Of a stretch of 64,000 nt of DNA, positions 1-8,750 are shown in pieces; the first letter of the stretch is position 1, and each line of letters starts with the position of its first letter. The stretch spans positions 62,376-126,375 of the forward strand of contig NZ_VTUX01000009.1 in the NCBI RefSeq assembly GCF_008370495.1. The letters are read 5' to 3'. The DNA comes from Pseudohalioglobus sediminis (GTDB lineage Bacteria; Pseudomonadota; Gammaproteobacteria; Pseudomonadales; Halieaceae). The notes beneath the pieces are model-generated. The model saw nothing but the letters and a program-made list of their open reading frames with translations. It ran no database searches and had not been told where the DNA came from. The translations under genes and the position numbers were made by a program.

Positions 1-117
1 GACGGTGGCGTGGTATTCCACGAGGGTAACTTCACCGACTACGAGGAAGACCGACGCAAGCGCCTCGGCGCCGCCGCCGACCAGCCTCACCGGGTCAAGT
101 ATCGCAAGCTGAAGTAA
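1..117 (+). CDS. ettA: ABC-F translation factor EttA, C-terminal fragment
   Basis: The window opens inside this gene; 38 C-terminal residues remain before TAA. The reading frame contains FHEGNFTDYEED, then a tail HRVKYRKLK, which matches the end of the energy-dependent translational throttle protein EttA as I know it (FFEGNFTEYEE...RIKYKRI). EttA is a ribosome E-site ATPase that gates early elongation according to ATP/ADP ratio. No ATPase motif is inside the window, so the assignment rests only on this characteristic C-terminus. Confidence 0.75.
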   Translation, partial: DGGVVFHEGNFTDYEEDRRKRLGAAADQPHRVKYRKLK

Positions 118-130
118 CTTCGCCTGCCCG

Positions 131-246
131 CAGGAGCGGCTACAGCCGCGATTATTCGGCCCACCGGCACCCCTTCGCGGCTGTAGCCGCTCCTACAGTG
201 GCAACCGCTTGCCTCCCAGGCCCGTAGGAGCGGCCACAGCCGCGAT
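131..246. repeat. REP-like palindrome cluster
   Basis: Three copies of a short palindromic unit, core AGGAGCGGCTACAGCCGCGA: one forward at 132-151, one inverted at 175-194, and a variant with GGCCACAGCC at about 224-246. The same unit recurs at 773-918, 8081-8150, 50193-50310, 59251-59560 and 60271-60336, always between genes. This is the form of bacterial REP/BIME elements; no RAYT transposase is visible in this window. Confidence 0.85.
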
Positions 247-343
247 CATACCCCCGGCCCTAACCACCACCCGAGCAGTGGCATCCACGTGCGTGATCCC
301 TGCGCCACAAACAACACAATCTGCGCTTTTCATGGTGCAGGTA

Positions 344-372
344 TTTGCCTCCGCCACGCCCGGCGCTATAGT
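344..372 (+). promoter_or_regulatory. Putative sigma-70 promoter of the PilZ gene
   Basis: TTTGCC at 344-349 and TATAGT at 367-372 are separated by 17 bp and lie 32 bp upstream of the ATG at 405. The -10 box is close to consensus; the -35 box is weak. Confidence 0.45.
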
Positions 373-404
373 AGAACGATCACTAAGGTATCAAGGTTTT
401 TTAC

Positions 405-764
405 ATGTCCGACATTCGCAACGAGCAACGCAACTTTACCCGCGTGCAGCTGGACCTCCCGGTGGAAGTGCACCAGGGCGGAGACATGTGGTCACAACGC
501 CTCGTTGATATTTCCCTGTCCGGCATATCTACCGACCAACCGGATGTCTGGGATGCGCAGTACAACGAGCCCTTCACCCTCATCGTCAAGTTGCAGGATG
601 GCAATGAACTGGAGTTACACGCCTACCTGCAGCATGTGGAGGCCGGGCGGCTTGGCTTTGCCGTGCAGCACGTGGATCGCGAGAATATCGAACCGCTGAT
701 GAACCTGCTCGGCCAGCACATGGACCTGGCGGCGCTCGAGGAAGAGTTGGCGCGGCTGGAGTAG
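405..764 (+). CDS. PilZ domain protein
   Basis: A 119-residue single-domain PilZ protein, the usual cytoplasmic c-di-GMP receptor. The RxxxR motif is RNFTR at residues 9-13 and the second binding motif is DISLSG at about 35-40, so both ligand-binding elements look intact. The C-terminus is a short acidic helix (ALEEELARLE). It stands alone between two REP clusters with its own likely promoter and an AAGG ribosome site upstream. Target unknown; motility, polysaccharide or envelope control is typical of the family. Confidence 0.85.
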   Translation: MSDIRNEQRNFTRVQLDLPVEVHQGGDMWSQRLVDISLSGISTDQPDVWDAQYNEPFTLIVKLQDGNELELHAYLQHVEAGRLGFAVQHVDRENIEPLMNLLGQHMDLAALEEELARLE

Positions 765-772
765 CGTGCTGT

Positions 773-918
773 GATCGCGGCTGTGGCCGCTCCTACAGAT
801 CTACCTCTGCCTTGGTCTGCGCGGTGATCGCGGCTGTGGCCGCTCCTACAGTTGTTTCTGTTGCCTTTGGCCGCGCCCGTCCTGTTCTGCTTGTGGGAGC
901 GGCTATAGCCGCGAAAAA
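773..918. repeat. REP-like palindrome cluster
   Basis: Three copies of the GCGGCTGTGGCCGCTCCTAC-type palindrome (two in one orientation, one inverted near 891-915), filling the gap between the convergent PilZ gene and radA. Identical in type to the cluster at 131-246. Confidence 0.85.
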
Positions 919-927
919 CGCGGCGCC

Positions 928-2316
928 CTAGTCGACTGCCGCCAGCGCCTCTGACAATTTCGACACCGCGATAATGTCCATCCCGGCCAGCGCGCTTTTC
1001 GGGGCGTTGCCGCGGGGTATGATAGCGCGCTTGAAGCCGTGTTTCGCCGCTTCCGACAAGCGCTCCTGCCCGGAGGGTACCGGGCGTATCTCTCCCGACA
1101 GGCCTACCTCGCCAAAAATCACCATGTCCCGCGGCAGCTGCCGGTCGCGGTAACTGGAGACGATCGCCAGTAACAGCGCCAGGTCGGCACTGGTCTCCAG
1201 CACCTTGACCCCGCCGACAACGTTGGCGAACACATCCTGGTCCCCCACCTGCAGGCCGCCATGGCGATGGAGCACCGCCAGCAGCATGGCCAGGCGATTT
1301 TGCTCCAGGCCCACTGCCACCCGACGCGGGTTGCCCAGTTGGCTGTCGTCCACCAGCGCCTGGATTTCCACCAGCAGGGGGCGTGTACCCTCCCAGACCA
1401 CCATTACCGCCGAGCCAGATGCCGGCTCGCTGCTGCGGTCCAGGAAAATTGCCGACGGATTCTTTACCTCGCGCATGCCCTGCTCGGTCATGGCAAAAAC
1501 GCCCAGCTCATTGACCGCGCCGAAACGGTTTTTCTGTCCGCGCAGGGTACGAAAACGTGAATCGTGGGTTCCCTCCAACAGGATCGAGCAATCAATCATA
1601 TGCTCCAGCACCTTGGGCCCGGCCAGGGAGCCGTCCTTGGTCACATGCCCCACCAGGAACAGTACGGTGCCGGTCTGCTTGGCGAAGCGGGTAAGGTAGG
1701 CGGCGCACTCGCGCACCTGTGACACGCTGCCGGGGGCAGAGGCAATTTCGTCACTGTGCACCACCTGTATGGAGTCCACTACCAGCACCCGGGGCTTGAA
1801 CTCCTCGGCCGCGGCGACGATCGTTTCGACATTGGTTTCTGACATGAGGCGCAACTTGTCGGTGGGCAATTGCAGCCTGCGCGCACGCATCGCCACCTGC
1901 TGCAACGACTCCTCTCCGGTGATGTAAAGCGCCTCCATGGAGCGGGCGAGGTGACACATGGTCTGCAGCAACAGCGTGCTTTTACCCGCCCCGGGATTAC
2001 CCCCCACCAGCACGGCGGAACCCGGCACCAGGCCGCCGCCCAGCACCCGGTCGAACTCTTCCGCACCGGAGGAGAACCGGGGCAGGTCGTCCAGATCGAT
2101 GTCCTGCAGCACCCGCGCGCTGTCCAGTGCACCGGCAAACCCGGCGCGACTGGCAGTAACTCCACCACCGGCCCGGCCACTGCCCTTGCCGCCCGCCGGC
2201 CCCAGCCTGATTTCGGTTATCGTATTCCACTGCCCGCAGTCGCTGCACTGGCCCTGCCACTTGGCGTAGTCAGAGCCACATTCGTTGCATACAAAGGCCG
2301 TTTTCTGTTTTGCCAT
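928..2316 (-). CDS. radA: DNA repair protein RadA
   Basis: 462 residues, full length for RadA/Sms, the RecA-like DnaB-type branch-migration helicase in recombinational repair. Visible parts in order: N-terminal C4 zinc finger with cysteines at 10, 13, 24 and 27; Walker A GGNPGAGKST at 105-114; the RadA-specific KNRFG motif in the middle; and a C-terminal Lon-protease-like domain containing VGLSGEIRPV. Start ATG at 2314-2316. Transcribed alone on the minus strand. Confidence 0.97.
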   Translation of the reverse strand: MAKQKTAFVCNECGSDYAKWQGQCSDCGQWNTITEIRLGPAGGKGSGRAGGGVTASRAGFAGALDSARVLQDIDLDDLPRFSSGAEEFDRVLGGGLVPGSAVLVGGNPGAGKSTLLLQTMCHLARSMEALYITGEESLQQVAMRARRLQLPTDKLRLMSETNVETIVAAAEEFKPRVLVVDSIQVVHSDEIASAPGSVSQVRECAAYLTRFAKQTGTVLFLVGHVTKDGSLAGPKVLEHMIDCSILLEGTHDSRFRTLRGQKNRFGAVNELGVFAMTEQGMREVKNPSAIFLDRSSEPASGSAVMVVWEGTRPLLVEIQALVDDSQLGNPRRVAVGLEQNRLAMLLAVLHRHGGLQVGDQDVFANVVGGVKVLETSADLALLLAIVSSYRDRQLPRDMVIFGEVGLSGEIRPVPSGQERLSEAAKHGFKRAIIPRGNAPKSALAGMDIIAVSKLSEALAAVD

Positions 2317-2474
2317 TTTCTACTCAGTGTCCTTGCCTCGGCGCACGCGGTACGCCGAATGTTGTCATGTCATGGTCGCCGGCGCCCGCACCAGCCTGCT
2401 CGACCCGGCGTATTTCGCAAAGTCATTCCAGGATACCGCAGAGAGATCTGTGCGCTGGCGGGTTGCTGTCCGAG

Positions 2475-4088
2475 TCAGCCCTGGAGCTCGGTGAAGGCAC
2501 CTTCCTGCCACTGTTTGCGCAGCACGAATTTCTGGATCTTTCCGGAGCCGGTCATCGGGTACTCATCAACTTGAAACCAGTAGCGCGGAGTTTTCTGCGG
2601 CGACAGGTGCTCGCGAACGTAGGCAAACAGCACCTCGCGATCAAGCGTTTCCCCGGGAGCAGGCCGCAGGAAAGCGGCCACTTCCTCGCCCATGCGCTCG
2701 CTGGGCAGGCCCACCACCGCCACGTCTGCCACGGCCGGGTGCTTGAACAACAGCTCCTCGATCTCTCGCGTGTAGATATTCTCGCCGCCGCGAATGATCA
2801 TATCCTTGAGCCGGCCCTCAACCCGGGTGTAGCCGCGCGCATCCATTGCACACAGGTCCCCGGTATGCAGCCAGCCGTCGTCATCGATAGCCTCGGCGGT
2901 GGCCTCGGGCATATCAAAGTAACCATGCATGACGTGATAGCCGCGGGTGCAGTATTCACCCAGTTCCCCCACGGGTAACGTCTCGCCGCTGGCCGGGTCG
3001 ATGATCTTCACCTCCACGTGCGGCATGGGACTGCCCAGTGTGTTCGCCTTGTCTTCCAGGCTGTCGTCAGCACTGGTCATGGAGGCCACCGGCGAGCACT
3101 CGGTCTGCCCGAAGACGATGGTGAATGGCGCCCCCAGCCCGGATTCAATCTTCTCCACCAGCGCGGTCGGCACGGTCGCCCCACCCCCGGTGACGGCCTG
3201 CAGGGAGGACAGGTCACGGCGGGTGAAGTCCGGATGTTCCATCAGCGCCAGCAGCATGGTGGGCACACCGAACATATTGCGTGCCCGATAAGTCTCCATC
3301 AGTTCCAGAATCAGGCCGGGGTCGAACATCTGCACCACCACCAGGTTGGCGCGCTTGTGCAACGCCCCCAGCACACTGAGCACACTGCCCCCGGTGTGGA
3401 ACAGGGGCATGTAGCCCATGTGCGCACCGCCCGCTTCCATGCCGGTGCGCTCTCCCACATGGGCTGCATTGTTGAGCAGGCCACGGTGGTGCAATACCGC
3501 GCCCTTGGGAAAACCGGTGGTACCGGATGTGTACTGAATCATGCAGGCATCCAGCGGTTGCGCCTCGGGCAGTGGCTGCGTCAGCTCCCTGCCGGCGGCA
3601 ACCAAATCCTGCCACTGATCGAAACGAATCACCTCGCGCAGTGTCGGGCACTGGTCGCGCACGGCTTCCACGTGCTGCAGCATGCGGTTGCCGCGAAACT
3701 CCGGCAGCACCACCACGCCGGCACTGCGTGACTGCTGCAGTACGTAAGCCAGCTCCTTTTCCTGGAATGAGGGGTTCACCGTCACCAGCACTATGCCGGC
3801 CAGGGCGCAGCCGTATTGCAGTACCACCCATTCGGGCATATTGGGCGCCCACACGGCCAGCCGCTCGCCCGGTTCGAAGCGCTGCAGCAGGGTGCGGGCC
3901 ACCGCCTGGGCCTCATCGTAAAGCTCGGCATACGTCCACTGGCACCGCGCCGCCGGGTCGGTGCTGCCGTCTGTCATGGCGATGGCATCGGCAGCCTGCG
4001 CCGCGGTGTCAGCCAGCACCTGCCCGATGGTGACGTCGCTCACCGGCGGCGACAACGGGCCCTTGGCATACGCGAGCTGAGTGGTCAT
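2475..4088 (-). CDS. AMP-dependent acyl-CoA synthetase
   Basis: 537 residues of the adenylate-forming (ANL) superfamily. The P-loop-like AMP-binding motif YTSGTTGFPKG is at residues 186-196. The later GYFDMPEATAEAID and DGWLHTGDLCAMD segments and the C-terminal catalytic lysine context GSGKIQKFVLRKQW are all present. It should activate a carboxylic acid (fatty or aromatic) to its CoA thioester; chain length cannot be read from sequence. It is divergent from the DnaT-like gene, and a GGGAGAG ribosome site precedes the ATG. It closely resembles the FadD/medium-chain ligase group. Confidence 0.9.
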   Translation of the reverse strand: MTTQLAYAKGPLSPPVSDVTIGQVLADTAAQAADAIAMTDGSTDPAARCQWTYAELYDEAQAVARTLLQRFEPGERLAVWAPNMPEWVVLQYGCALAGIVLVTVNPSFQEKELAYVLQQSRSAGVVVLPEFRGNRMLQHVEAVRDQCPTLREVIRFDQWQDLVAAGRELTQPLPEAQPLDACMIQYTSGTTGFPKGAVLHHRGLLNNAAHVGERTGMEAGGAHMGYMPLFHTGGSVLSVLGALHKRANLVVVQMFDPGLILELMETYRARNMFGVPTMLLALMEHPDFTRRDLSSLQAVTGGGATVPTALVEKIESGLGAPFTIVFGQTECSPVASMTSADDSLEDKANTLGSPMPHVEVKIIDPASGETLPVGELGEYCTRGYHVMHGYFDMPEATAEAIDDDGWLHTGDLCAMDARGYTRVEGRLKDMIIRGGENIYTREIEELLFKHPAVADVAVVGLPSERMGEEVAAFLRPAPGETLDREVLFAYVREHLSPQKTPRYWFQVDEYPMTGSGKIQKFVLRKQWQEGAFTELQG

Positions 4089-4207
4089 GTTGTGGTCTCT
4101 CCCGGGTCTGGAAAGTGTCTGTGCCGCGTGGCCAGGGCAGGATTTTCCGCGCAGCTCAAGTCGAGTTCAGGTATCCTAGCAGACCGACCACAGAAACCGT
4201 AAACACG

Positions 4208-5341
4208 ATGTCCGAATCCTCTTTTGTGCCCGAACGACAGCTGGTATTTTCCCCCGGCCTCGCGGCGACCATCGGCCTTGAGGAAGCCATCCTGCTGCAA
4301 CACCTGCAGGCCCTGTTTGAGCATCGAGAGGCGCAACTGCGGGATAATTTTGCCTGGCTGAGGGTAGAGCGGAATTTCCTGCTGCACACACTGCCGTTCT
4401 GGAATGCGGTGGACCTGCACCGCATCACCCGCTCACTCGTCGACAAGGGCGTCATCCTGGTGGAATCGCCGCCACTGCACAGCAGCGAACACCTGTTATT
4501 CGCCATCAACGAACCCGTCCAGTCCGGCCGGGCCGCCCCCGAGGCGACGCCAACGCCGCAGCCAGCCTCGCCCTCGCGCCGCAGCGCCTCGCTGCTGCCG
4601 GTGCACTGGGCGCCCAGCGAAGACCTGCTGCAGTTGCTGGCGCTGAACCACAACATACCGCGCCAGTTCGCCCTCGACCAACTGGAAGATTTCATCTTTT
4701 ACTGGCGCGAACGCGGCGAGACCTCGCATGCCTGGGAAAACAAGTTCCGCCAGCATGTGGTCAGCAACTGGCGCCGCCAGCAGAGCCAGGGGTCGACGTT
4801 TGCGGTGCAGGGGCCAATGCCGCTGGACGCCAACTGGCGGCCCAGCGACGACGCCATGGAGATCATGGCGCGCAGTGGCATCGCCGCCGACTTTATCGAA
4901 CAGGCGATCCCCGAGTTCATCCTCTACTGGCGCGAGCGCGGCACCACACCCAAGGAGCTGAACTCCAAGTTTATCCAGCATATCCGTATCCAGTGGGCGC
5001 GCTTCAGCTCCAGCCTGGAACACAGCACAGAGCCAAAACGGATTGTGGATCACTGGCAGCCAAGTTCGGACGTGTATGACATACTGCGCATGTCCCATAT
5101 CGACCTGGAATTTGCACGCTCGCTACTGCCGGAGTTCATTGTCTACTGGAAGGATTCCAACCAGGCGCACACCTCCTGGAACAGCAAGTTTCTGCAGCAT
5201 GTAAAATACCACTGGGCCAAGCGCCATCAATTACAACAGACGGACACCAGCCATGGCGGACAGCAGGGAACTCATTCAACGGGTCGCACAAGAGATCGAA
5301 GCCTCGAAGACGACCTCACCGACACCAGCTGGGCCAACTGA
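4208..5341 (+). CDS. Replication protein with three DnaT-like domains
   Basis: 377 residues from the ATG at 4208, chosen over an upstream extension because MSESSFVPERQLVFSPGLAA starts a globular region. The N-terminal 100 residues look like a winged-helix replication-protein domain. Three tandem copies of a DnaT-type ssDNA-binding/primosome domain follow at about 129-182, 205-266 and 279-341. Each has W-x-P-S near its start, E/DFI-x-YW in the middle and W/LNSKF(I/L)QHV-like ends. E. coli DnaT has one such domain. The gene overlaps the lambda-P-like gene by 89 bp and sits near dnaB, so a role in loading the replicative helicase at restart or initiation is a reasonable inference. Confidence 0.75.
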   Translation: MSESSFVPERQLVFSPGLAATIGLEEAILLQHLQALFEHREAQLRDNFAWLRVERNFLLHTLPFWNAVDLHRITRSLVDKGVILVESPPLHSSEHLLFAINEPVQSGRAAPEATPTPQPASPSRRSASLLPVHWAPSEDLLQLLALNHNIPRQFALDQLEDFIFYWRERGETSHAWENKFRQHVVSNWRRQQSQGSTFAVQGPMPLDANWRPSDDAMEIMARSGIAADFIEQAIPEFILYWRERGTTPKELNSKFIQHIRIQWARFSSSLEHSTEPKRIVDHWQPSSDVYDILRMSHIDLEFARSLLPEFIVYWKDSNQAHTSWNSKFLQHVKYHWAKRHQLQQTDTSHGGQQGTHSTGRTRDRSLEDDLTDTSWAN

Positions 5342-5921
5342 TTCAGCCAGGGCGGCGAGCGAAGCGCATGTGGAGGCCATCAACCAGGTCTTCGCCCTGT
5401 TTCGCCTCAATTATCACAACCAGTACTACGCCGCCTATCCCGACCAGAGCCAGCTGAAGCAAATCAAGAAGCTGTGGCTCGATTCGCTCGCGGGATTCCC
5501 GGTGGAACAGATCCTGAAAGGTGCCAAACACGCCATCGAGCATTCCGAGTACCTCCCCACCCTGCACCGCATGCTCGAGTGCTGCCACGCCGGGCTATCA
5601 GACTTGGGCCTGCCGGCTCCTCACGACGCCTACGTGGAGGCGTGCCAGGCGCCCTCGCCCAAGTCGGCGCAGGACTGGAGCCACGCTGCCGTCTACCTGG
5701 CAGGCCGCGACAGTGACTGGTTCTTCCTCGCCAACAACCCGGAACGGCTGACCTGGCCCGTGTTCAAGGAGAACTACCAGCGTTACGTCTCGGCCGTGTT
5801 GCGAGGCGAGCAGCTGGAGATGCCGGAACCCGCGGCGCTGGAGCAGAAGCCATCGCAAGCGCTAACGCGTGAGGAGCAGCTGGCACAGCTGAAGCAGTTG
5901 CGAGAACGCAGCGGGCTGTAA
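5253..5921 (+). CDS. Lambda-P-like replication protein (putative helicase loader)
   Basis: 222 residues. The central part (about 35-200) carries features of the phage replication protein P family: FRLNYHNQYYAAYPD, LWLDSLAGFPVEQILKGAKH, YLPTLHRMLECC and DWFFLANNPE. Lambda P binds DnaB and delivers it to the origin. The first 30 codons overlap the end of the DnaT-like gene in another frame; no later methionine gives a sensible start, so the 89-bp overlap looks real and implies translational coupling. The tail is a charged coiled helix. Assignment to DnaB loading is inference from family resemblance and from dnaB 650 bp away. Confidence 0.65.
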   Translation: MADSRELIQRVAQEIEASKTTSPTPAGPTDSARAASEAHVEAINQVFALFRLNYHNQYYAAYPDQSQLKQIKKLWLDSLAGFPVEQILKGAKHAIEHSEYLPTLHRMLECCHAGLSDLGLPAPHDAYVEACQAPSPKSAQDWSHAAVYLAGRDSDWFFLANNPERLTWPVFKENYQRYVSAVLRGEQLEMPEPAALEQKPSQALTREEQLAQLKQLRERSGL

Positions 5922-5944
5922 GTCATCTCCAGCCTCCAATCCCC

Positions 5945-6141
5945 CGGATCCCGCGATGGCGGAGCACCGCCTACGCGGGGATGACAAATCACGGTCAAGG
6001 CTTACCTGACGCGAGATCCCCACCTACGCGGGGATGACAAATCACGGCCAGGGCTTACCTGACGCAGGATCCCACCTGCGCGGGGATGACAAATCACGGT
6101 CAAGGCTTACCTGACGCGGGATTCCCGCCTGCGCGGGTGAC
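5945..6141. repeat. Tandem 52-53 bp palindrome-containing repeats
   Basis: A composite element at 5945-5985 (GGATCCCGCGATGGCGGAGC...GCGGGGATGAC) is followed by repeats in which GGGATGACAAATCACGG recurs at 5978, 6031 and 6083 and a shortened GGGTGAC at 6135, giving spacings of 53, 52 and 52 bp. Each unit ends in a GGATCCC...GCGCGGGG palindrome. Related palindromes lie at 6203-6222, 56071-56097 and 56150-56189. There is no unique spacer, so this is not a CRISPR array. Confidence 0.8.
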
Positions 6142-6202
6142 AAGCTTTACAAATACGGCAGTGCTCAAATCAACGCGTAATTCATCCGTATTCGCCAACG
6201 TC

Positions 6203-6222
6203 ATTCCCGCGCAGGCGGGAAT
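6203..6222. repeat. Palindrome ATTCCCGC-GCAG-GCGGGAAT
   Basis: Perfect 8-bp arms around a 4-bp loop, 41 bp upstream of the GIY-YIG nuclease start. It is the same repeat family as the array just upstream and the copies near 56.1 kb. Confidence 0.8.
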
Positions 6223-6262
6223 CCAGTAGGCTCGATGCCTCATCCATACCAGGGAGGGTAGG

Positions 6263-6556
6263 ATGGCTTCGCAACCTGCGGTTTATATTCTGGCAAGTCG
6301 GCGTAACGGTACGCTCTATATCGGCGTCACCAGCAATCTGATACAGCGTGTCTGGCAACACAGGAACCTGCTGGCGGAGGGCTTTACCTGTCGCTACACC
6401 GTGCATCGACTGGTGTATTTCGAACTGTTTACAGACATGGACAATGCGATTGCGCGCGAAAAACGGCTGAAAAAATGGCACCGGGCATGGAAGCTGCGCA
6501 TTATCGAGGAGAAGAACCCGCACTGGCTTGACCTGTGGGACCAGATTTTCCCGTGA
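6263..6556 (+). CDS. GIY-YIG family nuclease (YhbQ-like)
   Basis: 97 residues, a minimal GIY-YIG nuclease domain. The paired motif appears as VYILAS then TLYIGVTS; the conserved arginine is in LIQRVWQH, and the catalytic glutamate in AIAREKRLKKW. The gene begins at an ATG preceded by GGGAGG. It is embedded in palindromic repeats: an array lies upstream and a palindrome just before the start. Single-domain members of this family are common and mostly uncharacterised. Codon use and GC look like the rest of the window. Confidence 0.9.
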   Translation: MASQPAVYILASRRNGTLYIGVTSNLIQRVWQHRNLLAEGFTCRYTVHRLVYFELFTDMDNAIAREKRLKKWHRAWKLRIIEEKNPHWLDLWDQIFP

Positions 6557-6570
6557 TAGCGTGCCGGTTA

Positions 6571-7980
6571 TCAGTGCTCGTCAGCGAAGCCCCGGGCGAG
6601 ATTCTCGAAGCGCGTGTACTGGCCGATGAACGCCAGTTTGCACATCCCGATCGGGCCGTTACGCTGCTTGCCGATGATGATTTCGGCGGTGCCCTTGTCC
6701 GGTGAGTCCTCGTTGTAGACCTCGTCCCGGTAGATGAACATGATCACATCGGCATCCTGCTCGATGGCGCCGGATTCGCGCAGGTCAGAGTTGACCGGAC
6801 GCTTGTTGGGGCGCTGTTCCAGGGAGCGGTTCAGCTGTGATAGCGCCACGACCGGTACCTGGAATTCCTTGGCGATGGCTTTCAGGCTGCGGGAAATCTC
6901 GGAAATCTCTGCCGTGCGGCCCTCGGAGGATCCCGCCACCTGCATCAGCTGCAGATAGTCGAGCATGATCATGCCCAGTTCACCGTTGTTTTCGCGCACC
7001 ACCTTGCGCACGCGACTGCGCACCTCGGTCGGCGTCAATGCCGGCGTATCGTCGATAAACAGCGGCATATCGTGCAGCTTGTTGATGGCGACGGTGAGCT
7101 TGGGCCAGTCCTCCTGCTCCAGCTTACCGGTACGGATACGGGTCTGGTCGATGCGGCCAATGGACGACAGCATACGAATCACCAGCTGGTCCGCCGGCAT
7201 TTCCATGGAAAACACCAGGATCGGCCGCTGGGTGCCCAACAGGGCGTTCTCCACCAGGTTCATGGCGAAGGAGGTTTTACCCATGGAGGGTCGGCCCGCC
7301 ACGATAACCAGGTCTGAAGGCTGCAGCCCGGAGGTCATGTTGTCGAGGTCGGCGAAACCCGTGGTCAGGCCGGTAATGTCCCCGCCCGAACTGTACAGCT
7401 CCTCGATGCGGTCGAGTGCCTTTTTCAGCAGCGGGTTAACCTCCTGCGGCCCGCCGGCCTTGGGCCCCTGCTCGCTGATCTGCATGATGCGCCGTTCGGC
7501 CTCGTCCAGCAGTTCCTGCGAAGTGCGCCCCTCCGGGCTGAAGCCGGAATCGGCAATTTCCTGCGCCGCTTCAATCAGCTTGCGCAGGCTGGCACGCTCC
7601 CGCACAACCTGGGCATAGGCCCTGATATTGGACGCACTGGGGGTATTCTGGGCCAGCTCTGCGAGATAGGGCAGGCCGCCGGCGCCATCGAGCTCACCCT
7701 TGGCTTCCAGCTTGTCGGCCACGGTAATCACGTCGATGGGCTCTGCGGCGTCAGCCAACAGGGCGATTTCGCGGAAAATTGAGCGGTGCGCCGGCCGGTA
7801 GAAATCCGCGGCGGCCACTTCTTCCGCCACCGCGTCCCAGCCATCCGCCGAGAGCAACAGGCCGCCGATAACGGACTGCTCTGCTTCCAGCGAGTGAGGC
7901 TGCATCTTGATCCGGGCTATCTCGCCATCGGCGGAACCGGGCAGCTCGGAAACGTTGGGTGGGTAGCCGGGATCTTCCAT
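6571..7980 (-). CDS. dnaB: Replicative DNA helicase DnaB
   Basis: 469 residues, normal length. The N-terminal primase-interacting domain starts at about residue 28 (PHSLEAEQSVIGGLL). The RecA-like C-terminal domain has Walker A GRPSMGKTS, Walker B-type MIMLDYLQLM, and the DnaB-specific SQLNRSLEQRPNKRPVNSDL and ESGAIEQDADV segments. It is the replicative fork helicase, acting as a hexamer. It is convergent with the GIY-YIG gene (15 bp apart) and downstream of the rpsF operon, as in many gammaproteobacteria. Confidence 0.98.
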   Translation of the reverse strand: MEDPGYPPNVSELPGSADGEIARIKMQPHSLEAEQSVIGGLLLSADGWDAVAEEVAAADFYRPAHRSIFREIALLADAAEPIDVITVADKLEAKGELDGAGGLPYLAELAQNTPSASNIRAYAQVVRERASLRKLIEAAQEIADSGFSPEGRTSQELLDEAERRIMQISEQGPKAGGPQEVNPLLKKALDRIEELYSSGGDITGLTTGFADLDNMTSGLQPSDLVIVAGRPSMGKTSFAMNLVENALLGTQRPILVFSMEMPADQLVIRMLSSIGRIDQTRIRTGKLEQEDWPKLTVAINKLHDMPLFIDDTPALTPTEVRSRVRKVVRENNGELGMIMLDYLQLMQVAGSSEGRTAEISEISRSLKAIAKEFQVPVVALSQLNRSLEQRPNKRPVNSDLRESGAIEQDADVIMFIYRDEVYNEDSPDKGTAEIIIGKQRNGPIGMCKLAFIGQYTRFENLARGFADEH

Positions 7981-8080
7981 GTATTACGATTTCTTATTTG
8001 GCCTGACAGGGTACCGAAAAAGCCTGGCAGCTGTCATCAATCTGCGGTTGATTGCCAGGTGAAATGTGCCCGGGGCGCCC

Positions 8081-8150
8081 GTAGGAGCGGCTTCAGCCGC
8101 GATCAGTTGGGATATCTGCACACCCTATCGCGGCTGAAGCCGCTCTCAGG
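8081..8150. repeat. REP-like inverted pair
   Basis: GTAGGAGCGGCTTCAGCCGC at 8081-8100 and its inverted partner at about 8127-8148, with a TTC/GAA variant at the palindrome centre that is matched in both copies. Lies between rplI and dnaB. Confidence 0.8.
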
Positions 8151-8176
8151 GCGCGCGACACTGAAGTGACAGACAC

Positions 8177-8209
8177 AAAAAATGCACCGGCCAGCTATGA
8201 CCGGTGCAT
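8177..8209 (-). terminator. Rho-independent terminator of the rpsF-rplI operon
   Basis: On the minus strand, ATGCACCGG and CCGGTGCAT arms (plus-strand 8201-8209 and 8182-8190) enclose a 10-nt loop and run into TTTTTT. It is 45 bp past the rplI stop. Confidence 0.9.
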
Positions 8210-8253
8210 CTCAGTCTTCTGCAGCCGCCCGTTTCCGGGCAGCGGGCAACGAT

Positions 8254-8703
8254 TTACTCGGCTACCACGGCCAGCGCGATATCGCCGGTCACGTCGCCGT
8301 GGACCTGGATGACGATCTCGTACTCACCCAGCTCACGCAGCGCACCTTCAGGCAGGCGCACTTCAGACTTGTCGATTTCCACACCGGCAGCGGTGACCGC
8401 GTCGGCGATGTCGCGCGTGCCGATTGAGCCGAACAGCTTGCCTTCTTCACCGGCATTGGCGGTGATGGTGATCAGCTGCAGCTCGTTAATTGCAGCAGCG
8501 CGCGCTTCCGCAGCGGCCAGTGCCTCTGCTGCTGCCGCTTCCAGTTCAGCGCGGCGCGCCTCAAACTGGGCCACTGCATCTTCAGTGGCAGGCACTGCTT
8601 TACCCTGCGGGATCAGGTAGTTACGGCCAAAACCGGCTTTCACGTCAACCTTGTCACCCAGGGCACCCAGGTTGCTGATGTTCTCCAGCAAAATGACTTC
8701 CAT
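8254..8703 (-). CDS. rplI: 50S ribosomal protein L9
   Basis: 149 residues. The N-terminal signature [19 protein letters not shown] and [13 protein letters not shown] are followed by the long alanine/glutamate-rich connecting helix (about 45-80) and the C-terminal RNA-binding domain with [15 protein letters not shown]. Last gene of the rpsF operon; a strong terminator follows. Confidence 0.98.
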   Translation of the reverse strand: MEVILLENISNLGALGDKVDVKAGFGRNYLIPQGKAVPATEDAVAQFEARRAELEAAAAEALAAAEARAAAINELQLITITANAGEEGKLFGSIGTRDIADAVTAAGVEIDKSEVRLPEGALRELGEYEIVIQVHGDVTGDIALAVVAE

Positions 8704-8750
8704 CTTACTTTCCTCTTAATGGGGAGCGTGCTCCCGCTACTTCAAAATTC

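Noticed and set aside
5945-6141. Possible CRISPR array
   Set aside because: The units are continuous 52-53-bp tandem repeats with no unique spacers, and no cas genes are present.
6263-6556. Homing endonuclease of an intron
   Set aside because: The protein is a minimal YhbQ-like domain without a DNA-targeting extension, and no intron or interrupted gene surrounds it.
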